Origin: Gemmatimonadota bacterium | GTDB taxonomy: Bacteria > Gemmatimonadota > Gemmatimonadetes > Gemmatimonadales > Gemmatimonadaceae | Direction of reading: 5' to 3' | DNA: 32,691 bases | NCBI GenBank assembly: GCA_028287285.1 | Contig: JAQBPY010000057.1 | Location: 1 to 32,691 of the forward strand | Part shown: piece after piece, positions 17,201 through 25,444 of the stretch | Layout of the letters: each line of letters begins with the position of its first letter | Numbering within the stretch: the first letter of the stretch is position 1 | Program-made: the position numbers and the translations under genes | The notes under the pieces: generated by a model | The model's input: only the letters and a program-made list of their open reading frames with translations | What the model was told of the DNA's origin: nothing | The model's database searches: none

Positions 17201-19574
17201 TGTGGCGTCCCTGCGCATCCACGGCCACTGCCGAGATGATCTGGCCCAATGGCTTGAGGGGGATGTTGGTCCACGTTGAGGTGCCCGCAACGGTGCATCC
17301 ACTTACCGTCGTTGCCTGAAATGTGTCCGCGAGCTTGAGGCTGTCCACGTACACATCGTGGGTTCCCAGCGCACTCGATGAGCACCAGGTCACGGTGACC
17401 GGCGTCGAGCTTGTCGTCACGGTCGTGGCGTTTGGCGGCGTGATCACAATGGTCGGTGCCGTTCCGGACATGGCATTCAGGACACTCGTTGCGCTATCAC
17501 TGGTCCAGGTATAGTCCCCCATGTATGTGACGACGAGCGTCAGCCTCGCACCCGTCGGGTTGGATCCGGAATAATCATAGGCGACCGCCACTTTCTCGCT
17601 GGCCCCGGCACCCACGGTCAGGCCGAAGAGTCCAATCCAGCAACCCTCGGCGAAGCCCGTGCAGTTGGCAGACACGAGATACGTGCCCTCGTATGGTCCA
17701 GGATTGCGAACCACAAATGTGTCGACCCCGGCCGCGTTGATTGGCACAGTGCCGGAGGGCAACATCGCCGTGACGCGCGGCCGCATCTCGGTGGCCGGGT
17801 CGTAGGTGAAGACGCGGCTCGCCGTGGTGATATGCACACCATCGGATGCCGAGACGGCGAGCGTGTCGAGACCATCACGAAGCGTCAGGATGTAGGTCGC
17901 CCGCAGCGCCGAACGACATCCGCTGATGGTGGTGGCTATTGGCGGGGGCCCCAGGAGCGTGCCATTCAGCCGGACGCTCATCATGCGTACGGTGCCGTCC
18001 GCGTCACACGCGGTGATCGTGACCGGGGTGGACCTGGCAGTGGCCGCGCCACCCTGTGTCACACCCGTCACCGTGATCGTCGGGGCAGCATTATCCACCA
18101 CAGAGACGTGCACAATGCCACTGTCCTTCTCCGTGGTATTGTCGCGCCGCACTGCGCGTACCCGAACATCGTTGGGCGTGGTGACGATCGAATCGGGCTG
18201 ATATGTCAGGAATACCTGCGCCGAATCCCCGACAGCAATGGTCATCGCACTCACCGAGAGATAGCAAGGTCCGGTGAAGCGGCCACAGTGTGGCACAAGG
18301 TCGTATGTCGTCGCATACGCGGCCGGATCGTTGCCCTTGTTCTTGACGTAAAAGCTGTCGGTAACCTGCTGGAAGGGAATTACCTGCCGCGTGGCCCTTC
18401 TCGCGAGCACCCGCGGCGCCTGGGTGGTTCCATACCGCATATCGAACGCGACGGTGTCTATCGCTTCCACGATGAACCCCCACGTGGAGTCGCGTCCCTT
18501 GCTCGCAATGACCTTCGCGAAGTGACTCACCGGCGTCGCGGTCGCACGCGTGCCGAATGTCAGCGAGTATTGTGAAGAAGCGCCGAGATACGTTGGGCTC
18601 GGGATCATCCAGCAGGCTTGATTCGTTCCGCAGTCAAGGGCATAGCGCACGATCTTCGATGTTGCCGCCTGATTTGCGACGATCGCGCTTCCATATCCAA
18701 ATGCGGAGTCGTAGCTCACGTAGATGACCGAATCCCTGACGCTCATGAACTTTGCGGGAGGCGGTGCGGCGGGATTCGCTGCGACGATATTGAAGTGCAC
18801 CCGCACCGAATCGTATGTTTGGTGGTACGCGCCAACGTCGTCCTGCTCTTCCGCCACGACTCCGATCCAGCCGACATACGAGGTCGGGAGTATCAATGCA
18901 GGGGCGGTAATAGAAAGCGTGCGCGTAATGGTGGAGCCACCAGGCGGCTCGTCCGTCCAACCGTCTGCGCCGGTTGTACACCGCATACCCGCACAATTCA
19001 TGAACATGCTGAAGTAACCCGGAGCGTATCCGCTCATCCCCGTATTCGCGATGGTGATGGTGCGCGTCACCGTCGTGCCTTGAGTCACGGTGATGATCGT
19101 GTCCATCGTCAGGGCCATGGGCGCCCGCCAACCCCTGCCATGACGGATACCATGCGTGCCAGCGTAAGTGGCGCCGGTGACCGTGCCCCCGCTCGCACCA
19201 TCCGCCGTGGCGCCAATCGCGCGTGCAATGAACGACGCGTTGCCGTTCGCGCGTCCCATCCATGCGGGAATCTGCCATGTTGCGCCCGCGGGCATCAACG
19301 TGGATGCGTAATTGGACGACGAGGAAGACGTCACGACCTTGATGGGCACACGAGCGGAGGCATGCGTGTCCAACCGGTCGCCTCGTGTCACCGTTCCCCT
19401 CACGGCCTTTGCGAGCGTGCCCGGTGCGATGGACCGTGGCCGCGCTGGTGCATCGGAGGCGGGCGTGTCCGGATCATGTCGTTCGATGACCGGCGCCGCA
19501 TGCGCAGGGCGCACGAGTGCGGACTGCAGTACGAGAATGGTGGCCGATGCAAGGCGGCGGAGAGGGATTGTCAT
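11295..19574 (-). CDS. Giant Sec-exported Rhs/YD-repeat polymorphic toxin
   Basis: The 2759-aa protein begins with a Sec signal peptide, cleaved near residue 26 (RPAHA/AP). Residues of about 150-1400 form a stalk of repeated Ig-like/BACON-like beta domains, each with a FTVTN-type strand, a pair of cysteines and a proline/aspartate-rich end. From about 1437 (RTDSPFGIGWWLDGLEQLF) to about 2590 comes the Rhs/YD shell, closing with the core end YDPRTGRFTQEDPIGL and DPFGL. The last 160 residues are a unique glycine/serine-rich tip (for example FGGEVGTDGASAVGGVRMD) with no recognised catalytic motif. Immunity candidates follow within 6 bp. The family encapsulates its C-terminal toxin in the YD shell. 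Here the Sec signal and the T2SS operon just upstream suggest type II export. The 47-bp repeat at 11836-11882 marks the point where the present tip may have been acquired. Confidence 0.93.
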   Translation of the reverse strand: MTIPLRRLASATILVLQSALVRPAHAAPVIERHDPDTPASDAPARPRSIAPGTLAKAVRGTVTRGDRLDTHASARVPIKVVTSSSSSNYASTLMPAGATWQIPAWMGRANGNASFIARAIGATADGASGGTVTGATYAGTHGIRHGRGWRAPMALTMDTIITVTQGTTVTRTITIANTGMSGYAPGYFSMFMNCAGMRCTTGADGWTDEPPGGSTITRTLSITAPALILPTSYVGWIGVVAEEQDDVGAYHQTYDSVRVHFNIVAANPAAPPPAKFMSVRDSVIYVSYDSAFGYGSAIVANQAATSKIVRYALDCGTNQACWMIPSPTYLGASSQYSLTFGTRATATPVSHFAKVIASKGRDSTWGFIVEAIDTVAFDMRYGTTQAPRVLARRATRQVIPFQQVTDSFYVKNKGNDPAAYATTYDLVPHCGRFTGPCYLSVSAMTIAVGDSAQVFLTYQPDSIVTTPNDVRVRAVRRDNTTEKDSGIVHVSVVDNAAPTITVTGVTQGGAATARSTPVTITACDADGTVRMMSVRLNGTLLGPPPIATTISGCRSALRATYILTLRDGLDTLAVSASDGVHITTASRVFTYDPATEMRPRVTAMLPSGTVPINAAGVDTFVVRNPGPYEGTYLVSANCTGFAEGCWIGLFGLTVGAGASEKVAVAYDYSGSNPTGARLTLVVTYMGDYTWTSDSATSVLNAMSGTAPTIVITPPNATTVTTSSTPVTVTWCSSSALGTHDVYVDSLKLADTFQATTVSGCTVAGTSTWTNIPLKPLGQIISAVAVDAQGRHTSVGNQVSYDPPASIYKPHVTPKNTTATYPRSSAGTQLFTVTNSTAIAVTYTISATCGGYSNCAIYRPTIQLAPLSADTVRVYFTTSATTETAAAIKLVASYAAPTYATMADTGVVAASTPTYASLYQAEVRPTNISEILPSGVYVGGLAPFTVKNIGTDTATYTLSNALISTPSGAFTLQYPIDSDPLVVAPGDTKYIFPIYHTGYAGTTATEALTAGVIVGGVWKAASTGTYFLRSQDVTYSLTVAPALANPTQQAPGRSGDYVFNVTNNGTYGEFPSYTCAYGGYVTSCQVTTASAVLGPNATTAVNVSFTTSPQTSQSAYALSLTAHGNGTGTGSVTIQPPSNLPFRSVAVTPSATDPLSVLAGGTNTYAFTIKNMGNVAAVYTYAMGCTKAATSCRLTNPTWYSPPIYIPPFGWLPSLSDRIGFTTPLNPGESATVGVTYTTTSALDSLGTVALSATDTTSLATITSLGTLTLRTALLDTVRVVAHAINPGTSVNRGSCLTIAVSEDAAYECGELRVVHALPAVTAMGKTRAPTLIYGSRTSAPSATIAVEVTVNAGMTASGIDATLKLRKTGADTTLRLSQTTSYGWDANWPIGTARRITVPIDANAASLETGSYHYTLQIGAKIGSVTKIGLDTGTVVIVNRTDSPFGIGWWLDGLEQLFPVDSLQRLWVGGDGSTRMYRLVSGSPSTFVATPMVDRPDTLTWPGPGNGYRRHLRNGATVTFGPDGYHRETASITGDTTRFTWVGSHPTYITLPTSGGTSKQYSFEYTLDANSRDRLHVVWAPSPTNTEMDLNRGTSFITQPNGTLTTISRYLDGAWGPVETFGYDPSPTTAPGALSRRIISRTDRASHTTTFEYDLAGGLKRSTRNMAGTGDDIVHTFCAAETRSLTECSASPVLLDSAYTRWDGPRLASDVNDVTMFFVNRFGAPTRIRDAMARETQITYDSVFRTLAASVVSPSGHRVEMTYTARGLDSVTTEKSPVNNGDAITTYAWHPKWDLPLAIMRNFGLRTDFAYDTAFPLRLWQQDARGIAARDSFYYNAAHRIVATSVPTMAHDSIVYDGTLGNVAAVKSRAGYWTTMLHDAIGRDTMVTSPGGAMTTYTTYDPLDRVKQTRSVGAANGGSTAKTLTVDNQYDTSDNLKLVTRSISPDPLNLQALRLGSDYDYAGRKIREYDPDQPSGYQTTMEWVYDAAGNLRTTTRGGVATTAEYDVLNRVQHRVVNNVVGGATSTPFADNQYFTYDVAGNLATANNYAAHVARTYFPNGAVSTDTLHIATSNLSASLPFDQHVYSNTYQYDVLGRRLTLASSSLSGVLAPVTYGYDSQSGGLATITSNGIGTYTYYESMAGALDSLYQPDGSVERRTYDVGGQLLRRTEKRGSWTLHDATFTRNGLGQMLQATGLTAETETYSYDGLGAVVGTSGRVTPAKGAATGEETPRDALGNMVEHHKGADYQEYFKYQPHSTRLWFSGRSTSATDPFSTDSLEQRYSTSGDVVQIFTRNQGPMWCADTHAVCGMQDNTRRLLDYSTTTHEYNSEGHLVRSVKTTSNDNSHGWAPAGLRAVNQPVYSDALERGVIEEHRYDALGRRVWVRANRETGCPVASERDSTSVCLSTVERTMYDGDQVLAEIRQPAEDSLPAAVLEMDVVGTRGPVNHFGLVGYLNGPGIDHPLALRRQYASGGGTTVAILHSNWQGAVDLSTTTGGLLMECTVSSYPYCEPILWPGANMTYGLGAPRPTGGAPSWWGTLASGKENAAGGRDMRNRVYDPRTGRFTQEDPIGLAGGMNLYGFAGGDPVNFSDPFGLMPCPPCDPGSYSRDLAEGMWNTAVQTVKDAGNSITVYAKATLGSISGEVATKLYGSGSSAQFGGEVGTDGASAVGGVRMDLSPPGPNVRTFTVSTPGIPIGGGASVAGTATVSRSSSGGLKIHSAGIEAGYSATRLGIERLPGISTPVRSLPGTCTGTLCQSP
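11836..11882. repeat. 47-bp direct repeat in the Rhs core end (candidate att, right)
   Basis: Identical to 5155-5201. It lies inside the full-length rhs gene exactly at the codons joining the YD core to the variable tip. The 6681 bp between the end of one repeat and the end of the other hold the new tip, immunity genes, XRE, primase, recombinase and the dif/attC-like site. Confidence 0.75.
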
Positions 19575-19761
19575 TGGGCAGGCACAGCGAAGTAGTGGAT
19601 ACGAAGCGGTCGCCTCACCAAAGGCACTCCCCGTGCCCTGTCCTCTATTCCCGTAAAGCCTTGCAGTGCACTTGGTTACGCCGTTCGTACCAATGACTTC
19701 TGTTCAGATTCGCGCTACAAGTGCGCAGCTGTGGCGCAAATGCTCAGCGACCAGCGGCCAA

Positions 19762-20724
19762 TCACTGGGTGGCTGCGTCGTACATATGCGATGCGAGCGC
19801 CGGGGGTGTCAGCCGATACCGCTTCATTCGTCTGTAAAGAGTCGTCCGATGAATCCCCAATTCATCCGCCGCCGACTCGGTATCCCACCCGTGCCGCTCC
19901 AGCGCATCCGACAACTCACGACGTTCCGGCATTTCAATCGCCAGGACAATTTCCGATTCGAGACGCAGCGACAGCGCCCGCCGGAGCGCGACCATCGTTA
20001 CGCGCGTATCGCTCAACGCCGCAACGAGCGCCATCAGATGACGCAATTCACGCACATTGCCAGGCCAATGCCGCTGTGCGAGCAGTGCCGCCGCATCGTC
20101 ATCGAGCGTGAGATCGCGCCCTGATTCAAGCGTGAGATAGTGCCGAGCCAGAGCCGGGATGTCACCGCGCCGCTCGGCGAGCGACGGCACTTCGATCACC
20201 ACACCCGCGAGACGGTGCAATAGATCCGACCTGAAACGCTTCTCCGTGACGAGCAACCGCATGTCGTCATTCGCGGCAGAGACCAGACGAAAACGGCTGC
20301 GTTTGTCGCGCTGTGCGCCAACAGCCCGATATTCGCCGGTCTCGATGGCCCGCAACATCTTCGCCTGCGCAACGATGCTCATGCTCGCGACTTCGTCGGC
20401 GAACAGCGTGCCTCCGTCAGCTTCAGCCAGCAAGCCGGTGTGATCGGAGACGGCGCCGGTGAACGCACCGCGCACATGACCGAAGAGCGTGTCCTCGAAC
20501 ATCGAGTCGGTAAGCGCAGCCGCATTGAAACAGACGAGCGATCCCTGGCTCGCGCTCGCGGCATGGATCGCGCGCGCCACCAGCTCCTTGCCCGAACCCG
20601 TCGGCCCCAGCACGAGAACGGGCAATGGAGTGCGCGCCACGGCCTGTATGAGATCGCGCATCTCGCGCATCACGACGGATTCTCCTATCAGCGCCGAAAG
20701 GGCGACGTCCCCGGCAGTGGTCAT
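19762..20724 (-). CDS. Sigma-54-type AAA+ activator without sensor domain
   Basis: This 320-aa protein consists of a central AAA+ domain and a Fis-type helix-turn-helix. Visible motifs are Walker A GPTGSGKE, the sigma-54 contact loop GAFTGA, Walker B GGTLFADEV, the arginine-finger region LLHRLAGVVIEVP, and the helix-turn-helix ADELGIHRTTLYRRM near the end. No receiver, GAF or PAS domain precedes the AAA+ part. Activity may therefore depend on a partner or on expression level. ATG 20724 overlaps the gspD stop as ATGA. The frame extends further upstream, but that part would lie inside gspD. It is the last gene of the secretion operon and lies 187 bp upstream of the rhs start, so it could activate the operon promoter, the rhs promoter, or both. 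Confidence 0.9.
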   Translation of the reverse strand: MTTAGDVALSALIGESVVMREMRDLIQAVARTPLPVLVLGPTGSGKELVARAIHAASASQGSLVCFNAAALTDSMFEDTLFGHVRGAFTGAVSDHTGLLAEADGGTLFADEVASMSIVAQAKMLRAIETGEYRAVGAQRDKRSRFRLVSAANDDMRLLVTEKRFRSDLLHRLAGVVIEVPSLAERRGDIPALARHYLTLESGRDLTLDDDAAALLAQRHWPGNVRELRHLMALVAALSDTRVTMVALRRALSLRLESEIVLAIEMPERRELSDALERHGWDTESAADELGIHRTTLYRRMKRYRLTPPALASHMYDAATQ

Positions 20725-22211
20725 GGCGCTTGTTTCCGTGCACGCTCCTCGAGCGGCGCGCTCACACGTTGTGCGTCTTCGTCGGAGCGGATGACGCGTG
20801 GCGTGAGGAAGATGAAGAGCTCCGTCTCTGTCGTCTGCCTCGAGGCATTGCCAAACAGCCCACCAATCCATGGAATGCTCGAGAGGAAGGGAATGCCGCG
20901 CTGGTTGACGTCCTTCTGCTTGTCGGTGAGCCCACCGAGCACGACGGTCTGCCCGTCCTTGATGAGTAGCTGCGTCTGCACGGACCGCGTTGAGATCACG
21001 GGCGCATTGAATGCCATCTCGGTGGTCGCACTGCTCACTTCCTGCTTGACCTCGAGCTCCACGGAGCCGTCCACGCTGATGGACGGTTTCACCGAGAGCT
21101 TGGTGCCGACGTCCTTGTATTGCACCACCTGGTCGCGAACGGCGGCATCCGTGGGCAACGAGCGCGACACCTGCACGAACGGACGCTGGCTTCCCACGAT
21201 GATCTCCGCTTCCTGATTGTTTGCGGTGAGCACCACGGGCCGGCTGATGACGTTGACGTCGCCGCGACCGGACACCGCGCGCAACGTGGCGTCAAGATTG
21301 ATCCCGCCGATGTGCATGACCTGCAGGGCGAAATCTCCCAGTCCGGAGCTTCCCGCCCCGAGGATGCTTCCCGTGCCGGTCGTGCCTTTCGTGGTCGAAA
21401 GACTGGTCTCGCCCAGATTGAGGTCGACGCCGAAGCTGAGACTGCGATCCCGCCGCACTTCGGCGATGAGCACCTCGATCAACACCTGGAGGGGACGAAT
21501 GTCGAGCTGCCGGACGACTGTTTCGATCAACTGAAAATCGGCGCGGTTGGATCGCACCAGGAGATTGTTCGCGCGCGTGTCGGGAACAATCGTCACCTCG
21601 CCGGAGAAGCCACCGGTAGGACGGACCGCCTGCGCGAGCTGTTGCGGCACCATACCCACGGGTGGTGTCTGGTTCATGCGCAGCTCGTCACCCAGTGTGG
21701 GACGCCGGTTGGATTCGGTGCTCGGTGAGCTCTTGCCATACAACGAATTCACGGTGGACGCGACGTCACTCGCTCGCGCATGTTTGAGCGGAATGACGAA
21801 CAGCTCTGCGGCACCAGGTTGCACGCGTGGTTGCTCGAACGCGTTCTGTGGTTGTGTTGCGGTGGCTACCGGACGCGGCGTTTCCTTTGGCCGTGCACGA
21901 TACACCCGCCCCGTCGTATCCGAGATCAGCTCGTAGTTCTGCGACTCCAGGAGGCTCGCGAGCAACCGAGGCACGTCGGCTCTGGGAACCGGCCGTGGCG
22001 TCTCGAGCGTGACGAGGCCGTTCCCGGTGCCCGTAAACAGCACCGGACGATCGAGATACTGGCCGAAGAGCTGCACGGCGGTGCGCAACTCTGTATTGGC
22101 GAGACGAATGGAGACGCTGTCGTGGTCTGCCGCCGGCTTCTGCGCGCTTGCCTGCCGCGCACACATCGACAGTACAACACCGGCGAGCAATGCTCGTGTT
22201 CCTTCATTCAC
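20721..22211 (-). CDS. gspD: Type II secretion outer-membrane secretin GspD
   Basis: This 496-aa protein has a signal peptide (cleavage near ARQASAQ), an N0-like region (ELRTAVQLFGQYLDRPVLF), one N1-type ring domain (VIPLKHARASDVASTVNSL), and the C-terminal secretin domain with VDLNLGE, NVISRPVVLTANNQEAEI and PWIGGLFG. It forms the outer-membrane pore of the T2SS. It is shorter than proteobacterial GspD (about 650 aa), mainly through fewer N domains. It starts with GTG at 22211 that shares its G with the TAG of the upstream gene. No S-domain for a pilotin is obvious at the C-terminus. Confidence 0.95.
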   Translation of the reverse strand: MNEGTRALLAGVVLSMCARQASAQKPAADHDSVSIRLANTELRTAVQLFGQYLDRPVLFTGTGNGLVTLETPRPVPRADVPRLLASLLESQNYELISDTTGRVYRARPKETPRPVATATQPQNAFEQPRVQPGAAELFVIPLKHARASDVASTVNSLYGKSSPSTESNRRPTLGDELRMNQTPPVGMVPQQLAQAVRPTGGFSGEVTIVPDTRANNLLVRSNRADFQLIETVVRQLDIRPLQVLIEVLIAEVRRDRSLSFGVDLNLGETSLSTTKGTTGTGSILGAGSSGLGDFALQVMHIGGINLDATLRAVSGRGDVNVISRPVVLTANNQEAEIIVGSQRPFVQVSRSLPTDAAVRDQVVQYKDVGTKLSVKPSISVDGSVELEVKQEVSSATTEMAFNAPVISTRSVQTQLLIKDGQTVVLGGLTDKQKDVNQRGIPFLSSIPWIGGLFGNASRQTTETELFIFLTPRVIRSDEDAQRVSAPLEERARKQAP

Positions 22212-22699
22212 TATCGGTCACGTTTGATGGTGAGCTTCCATGTCGTATCGGGCGCCTGTATCACGACCGTGTCGCGCGTGATCGTGCGAACGGTGAGCTT
22301 GTCGAAGACACCGCCCGTGCGGACGATCGTTCCACTGGGCTGGCCGGGAATTCCGTCGACGATGGCCTGCCACGGAGGGCCGCCCACGATTGCACGAAGC
22401 ACGAACGCGGGACGCACCGGCGGCGGTGGTAACACTGCACCCGGCCCGCCCCCTTCGGTGCGCGCGTCAAAGCGCATCGCTGACGGACGGTTCGCGAGCC
22501 GAAAGGGATCGTTGGCAACGGCATTGCCGGCGGCTTCCGCAATGGAGTCGTCGCTGATCGCAACACGCTCCGCGCTCACGGCCAGCGACTTTGGCGCAAA
22601 CTCCGCCTGTTCACCCGCCGCGCGAAGCACCCGGACCCCGGCGCCAAAGGCAGAAACAATGGCAAGTATGAAGAGTGCCTTTTCGCGATGTCCAATCAT
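22211..22699 (-). CDS. gspC: GspC/PilP-like inner-membrane T2SS protein
   Basis: This 162-aa protein has one N-terminal membrane segment (ALFILAIVSAFGAGV), a proline-rich linker (GAVLPPPPVRP), and a small HR-type beta domain (FVLRAIVGGPPWQAIVDG and GQPSGTIVRTGG). This is the layout of GspC or PilP, which link the inner-membrane platform to the secretin. It lacks the PDZ domain of classical GspC. Its ATG overlaps the gspM stop (ATGA), and it precedes gspD directly. GspC is called from context and fold pattern rather than from strong motifs. Confidence 0.75.
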   Translation of the reverse strand: MIGHREKALFILAIVSAFGAGVRVLRAAGEQAEFAPKSLAVSAERVAISDDSIAEAAGNAVANDPFRLANRPSAMRFDARTEGGGPGAVLPPPPVRPAFVLRAIVGGPPWQAIVDGIPGQPSGTIVRTGGVFDKLTVRTITRDTVVIQAPDTTWKLTIKRDR

Positions 22700-23292
22700 G
22701 GCGTTGTGGAGCGGGCGCCATGCATCGCGAGCCCTTCCACGAGTACCTGGAATCGCAGCGTCTCCGGCCTTCCATCCGCGAGCACAGGATCGGTGGGACT
22801 CACGGAGAGCTCGCGTACGGCAAGCAACTCCGTCGGAGATTCGAGCGCCGAGAGGAGGTCCGTGAGATGTTGGACATCTCCTGAGGCGGTGAGCCGCACG
22901 GCTACGTGAGCATGTGCCGACCGAAAGACCGAGTCAGCCCGGATCTGGATCGCGCTGACCTTGAGACCCAGCTCATCGGCGATATCGGTGACCTTCGTCG
23001 CAAGCATGGCGCCGGCGATGCCGACGGTCTCCGCCACGAGCAACCGGCGCTGGGATATGTCCAGCCGTGCGCGCCGTGCGCGTGCGCTGTCGCGAATGAC
23101 GGGTAGCCGTACGAGCTCTTCACGCGCATTGGCGAGCTCGCCTGCTGCGTTCGCCGCATCCATTCGCGCGCTCTCGTCCCACTCACGCCACGTGGGGACG
23201 CCGCGCGACAATCCGATGATGCCGCCAATGATGGCGATCCCGAACGCCAATGTGCGCCGGTCGCGCGGCGACATGCCTGCTGTGATGGTCAT
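22696..23292 (-). CDS. gspM: GspM/PilO-like inner-membrane T2SS protein
   Basis: This 198-aa protein has a short cytoplasmic N-terminus, one membrane segment (LAFGIAIIGGIIGLSRG), a coiled-coil stretch (about 40-85, rich in Ala, Glu and Arg) and a C-terminal ferredoxin-like domain with TASGDVQHLTDLLSALESP. This is the GspM or PilO arrangement. It pairs with the GspL-like protein in the assembly platform. It overlaps both neighbours by ATGA. Confidence 0.8.
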   Translation of the reverse strand: MTITAGMSPRDRRTLAFGIAIIGGIIGLSRGVPTWREWDESARMDAANAAGELANAREELVRLPVIRDSARARRARLDISQRRLLVAETVGIAGAMLATKVTDIADELGLKVSAIQIRADSVFRSAHAHVAVRLTASGDVQHLTDLLSALESPTELLAVRELSVSPTDPVLADGRPETLRFQVLVEGLAMHGARSTTP

Positions 23293-24527
23293 CGCTGCGC
23301 CGTGCTCCGAATGGGAGATGGTGCTCTCGCCACTGCATGGCGCAGGGGCGCGAGCGTGAACCGGATTGAAGCCCGCTCGAGCTCTCGTCCCGCACTCATC
23401 TCGCGCGTGATCGAGCCGGCCAGCTGCGGATGGGCAATGCCCGGAATGCCCGCCATCGCATCGAGCGTCGCGGGTGCATGTACGGTGAGCACCGTGAGGG
23501 CGCCCGACGTGGAATCCACGCGAAGGGTCGTGATCGCGGTGGAGTCGGGCAGGGCCAATGCCAACTCGCCCAGCAGCACCGTGGCAGAACGGCGCGACGC
23601 CTCGAATGCATTGATCGCATTGATCGTCACGGTCGCCCTCGCCAGCTCACGCTCGGCGGCGCGCAACTCGTGTTCCTTTCTGGCCAGTTTGGCGATCCCC
23701 GCGTGTGCCCGCGCTGCGCGCATCTCCGATTGCGCTCCCGGCACCCAGGCGGCGACGATGAGTCCCGCAACGGCAATGGCGATCCAGGCAGACATGCGAA
23801 CTCGTGCCCGCGCACGCTGCACGACGTCCCGTGTGTTGACGGCGATGACAAACGCGTCGCCGCGACGGACTCGTGTGGCCGCGAGCGCCGCGGCAAACGA
23901 CGGATCGACATCACTTCGCAGATCCAGCGACGTGGTCGCGCTGTTGACGTCTCCCCCCTCGGCTCGCTCGCGGATGACCGTCTTCGGCCGCCCGGCGCGA
24001 TACGCTACTCGGAGGCGGATGCCGTCGTCTTCCCAGAGGACGTCCGCGTCTGCATCCCCGCTGGTGAGGTGATGAAGCACTGCCGCAACGGGAACGACTC
24101 CGTCACACACGATGCCCGTGGCGTGACATGCCTTTGCGATCTCCGCAACGACGTCCTCCGGGACTGCGGCCACCCAGACGTCGTTCTCATCGCCGATTTG
24201 CGGTGCAGAGATGCGCTGGCGGCCACTGCCCTGCACGAAGAAACGGTCGACATTCTGCGCAATCATGGCATCGAGCTCGGTTCTCTTCACGCTCGGCAGT
24301 CCTGCCAATGGACGAAGCTGCGATTCGGCCGCGCCGACGGCAGCAACGAGCCGAGCTCGGCGCCGCACCATTGCGGGGCGCTCGGCGAGGAGCCGTTCGA
24401 TATCGGCACTCAGCGACGCATCGCGCGATCGGGCTACCATGTGCGTCCACACGATGTGGCCACGTCGCAGCGCAACCACACGCAGCGCACTCCGCGAGAC
24501 TGCCAGACCAATGATCAGGCTCACCAT
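23289..24527 (-). CDS. gspL: GspL-like platform protein (PilM + PilN arrangement)
   Basis: From ATG 24527 the protein has 412 aa. The first 230 residues form an actin-like cytoplasmic domain comparable to PilM or GspL-cyto (starts VSLIIGLAVSRSALRVVAL). A membrane segment follows (MSAWIAIAVAGLIVAAWVP), then a coiled coil and a periplasmic ferredoxin-like domain (LALALPDSTAITTLRVD). GspL recruits the GspE ATPase. The open frame runs to 24608, but ATG 24527 overlaps the gspK stop by 7 bp and places the first beta strand at the N-terminus, so it is preferred. Confidence 0.82.
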   Translation of the reverse strand: MVSLIIGLAVSRSALRVVALRRGHIVWTHMVARSRDASLSADIERLLAERPAMVRRRARLVAAVGAAESQLRPLAGLPSVKRTELDAMIAQNVDRFFVQGSGRQRISAPQIGDENDVWVAAVPEDVVAEIAKACHATGIVCDGVVPVAAVLHHLTSGDADADVLWEDDGIRLRVAYRAGRPKTVIRERAEGGDVNSATTSLDLRSDVDPSFAAALAATRVRRGDAFVIAVNTRDVVQRARARVRMSAWIAIAVAGLIVAAWVPGAQSEMRAARAHAGIAKLARKEHELRAAERELARATVTINAINAFEASRRSATVLLGELALALPDSTAITTLRVDSTSGALTVLTVHAPATLDAMAGIPGIAHPQLAGSITREMSAGRELERASIRFTLAPLRHAVARAPSPIRSTAQR

Positions 24528-25444
24528 TGTGACCTGTGCCGAACGATGACCGCGTGATCGGCATAGCGATCGAACCACACGTCCGTCGAAACGGAGATGG
24601 CCGGCCAACCCACGGATACCGTCGCAACGACCGACCAGCCCTGCGGCTCGATGGATGTCGTTGTTGCCAGTTCCTCGAAATGCATCGCGATGGAATCAGC
24701 AGCCGTGTGCGAAACACGCGACATCAAGGTGCTCAGGTCGATGAACGGCCGCCCTTCCGCGCGATCCACAAGTACGCGCGTCACCGCTTCCTCCGTAAAA
24801 CCAGGCAACGCGGCAAGTACGGCAGCGGGTGCCGTGGACAGACAGATACGTGATGGTGATGTCGTGAGAAACCTGAGCAGATCTTGTCGGTGCTCGAGGC
24901 CTTTCACCAGCGTCAACTCGCCATCGGCCGCGAAGAGATCGTTTCTCGGACTTGGGCGCGCATTCTGCTCGTACCAGGAGGCTTCAGCGCCTGCGGGCCG
25001 TTGCTCCACGTCCGTATCGCGCCAATCGAGAACCGCATCGGCGAGTGCTGGGCCTTCGGTCTCCCCGGCGGCATTCACGAAGAACTTTTGAAGGGTTGCG
25101 TCGCTCGCGGCATTGACGTCGAGGCTGGAGCCAAACGACCGGAGTGTCATCGCGCAGTCCGCTGCCCTCGTCGCGCTCATCGAATCAACCGCGACGTCCA
25201 GCGTTCTCCACACGCGCAACCGCTGGGACTCGTTCGCCGCCGCGAGGGCCCGATCGACGAGCGCGATCGTCATCGCGACACACTCTTCTGCGCGCCAGTA
25301 TGCACGCTCGGCGTTCGTGCGATTGCGCGCAGCACCATATGCACCGCGCCCAACAAGCACCGTCGCCGCCGACAACACCGTCGCGACGGTGAGCACCCAC
25401 AACACGGCGACGAGTGCGAATCCCCGCTTTCGTCGCGCCATCAT
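24521..25444 (-). CDS. gspK: Minor pseudopilin GspK
   Basis: This 307-aa protein has the class III signal KRGFALVAVLWVLTVATVL. Position 5 after the cleavage site is not glutamate, as is normal for GspK, the pseudopilus tip protein. The length, about twice that of other pseudopilins, fits the inserted alpha-helical domain (residues 100-250, with LDVNAASDATLQKF, and LSTAPAAVLAALPG of the helix-hairpin-helix type). It sits between gspJ and gspL as in standard gsp clusters and overlaps gspJ by ATGA. Confidence 0.92.
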   Translation of the reverse strand: MMARRKRGFALVAVLWVLTVATVLSAATVLVGRGAYGAARNRTNAERAYWRAEECVAMTIALVDRALAAANESQRLRVWRTLDVAVDSMSATRAADCAMTLRSFGSSLDVNAASDATLQKFFVNAAGETEGPALADAVLDWRDTDVEQRPAGAEASWYEQNARPSPRNDLFAADGELTLVKGLEHRQDLLRFLTTSPSRICLSTAPAAVLAALPGFTEEAVTRVLVDRAEGRPFIDLSTLMSRVSHTAADSIAMHFEELATTTSIEPQGWSVVATVSVGWPAISVSTDVWFDRYADHAVIVRHRSQW

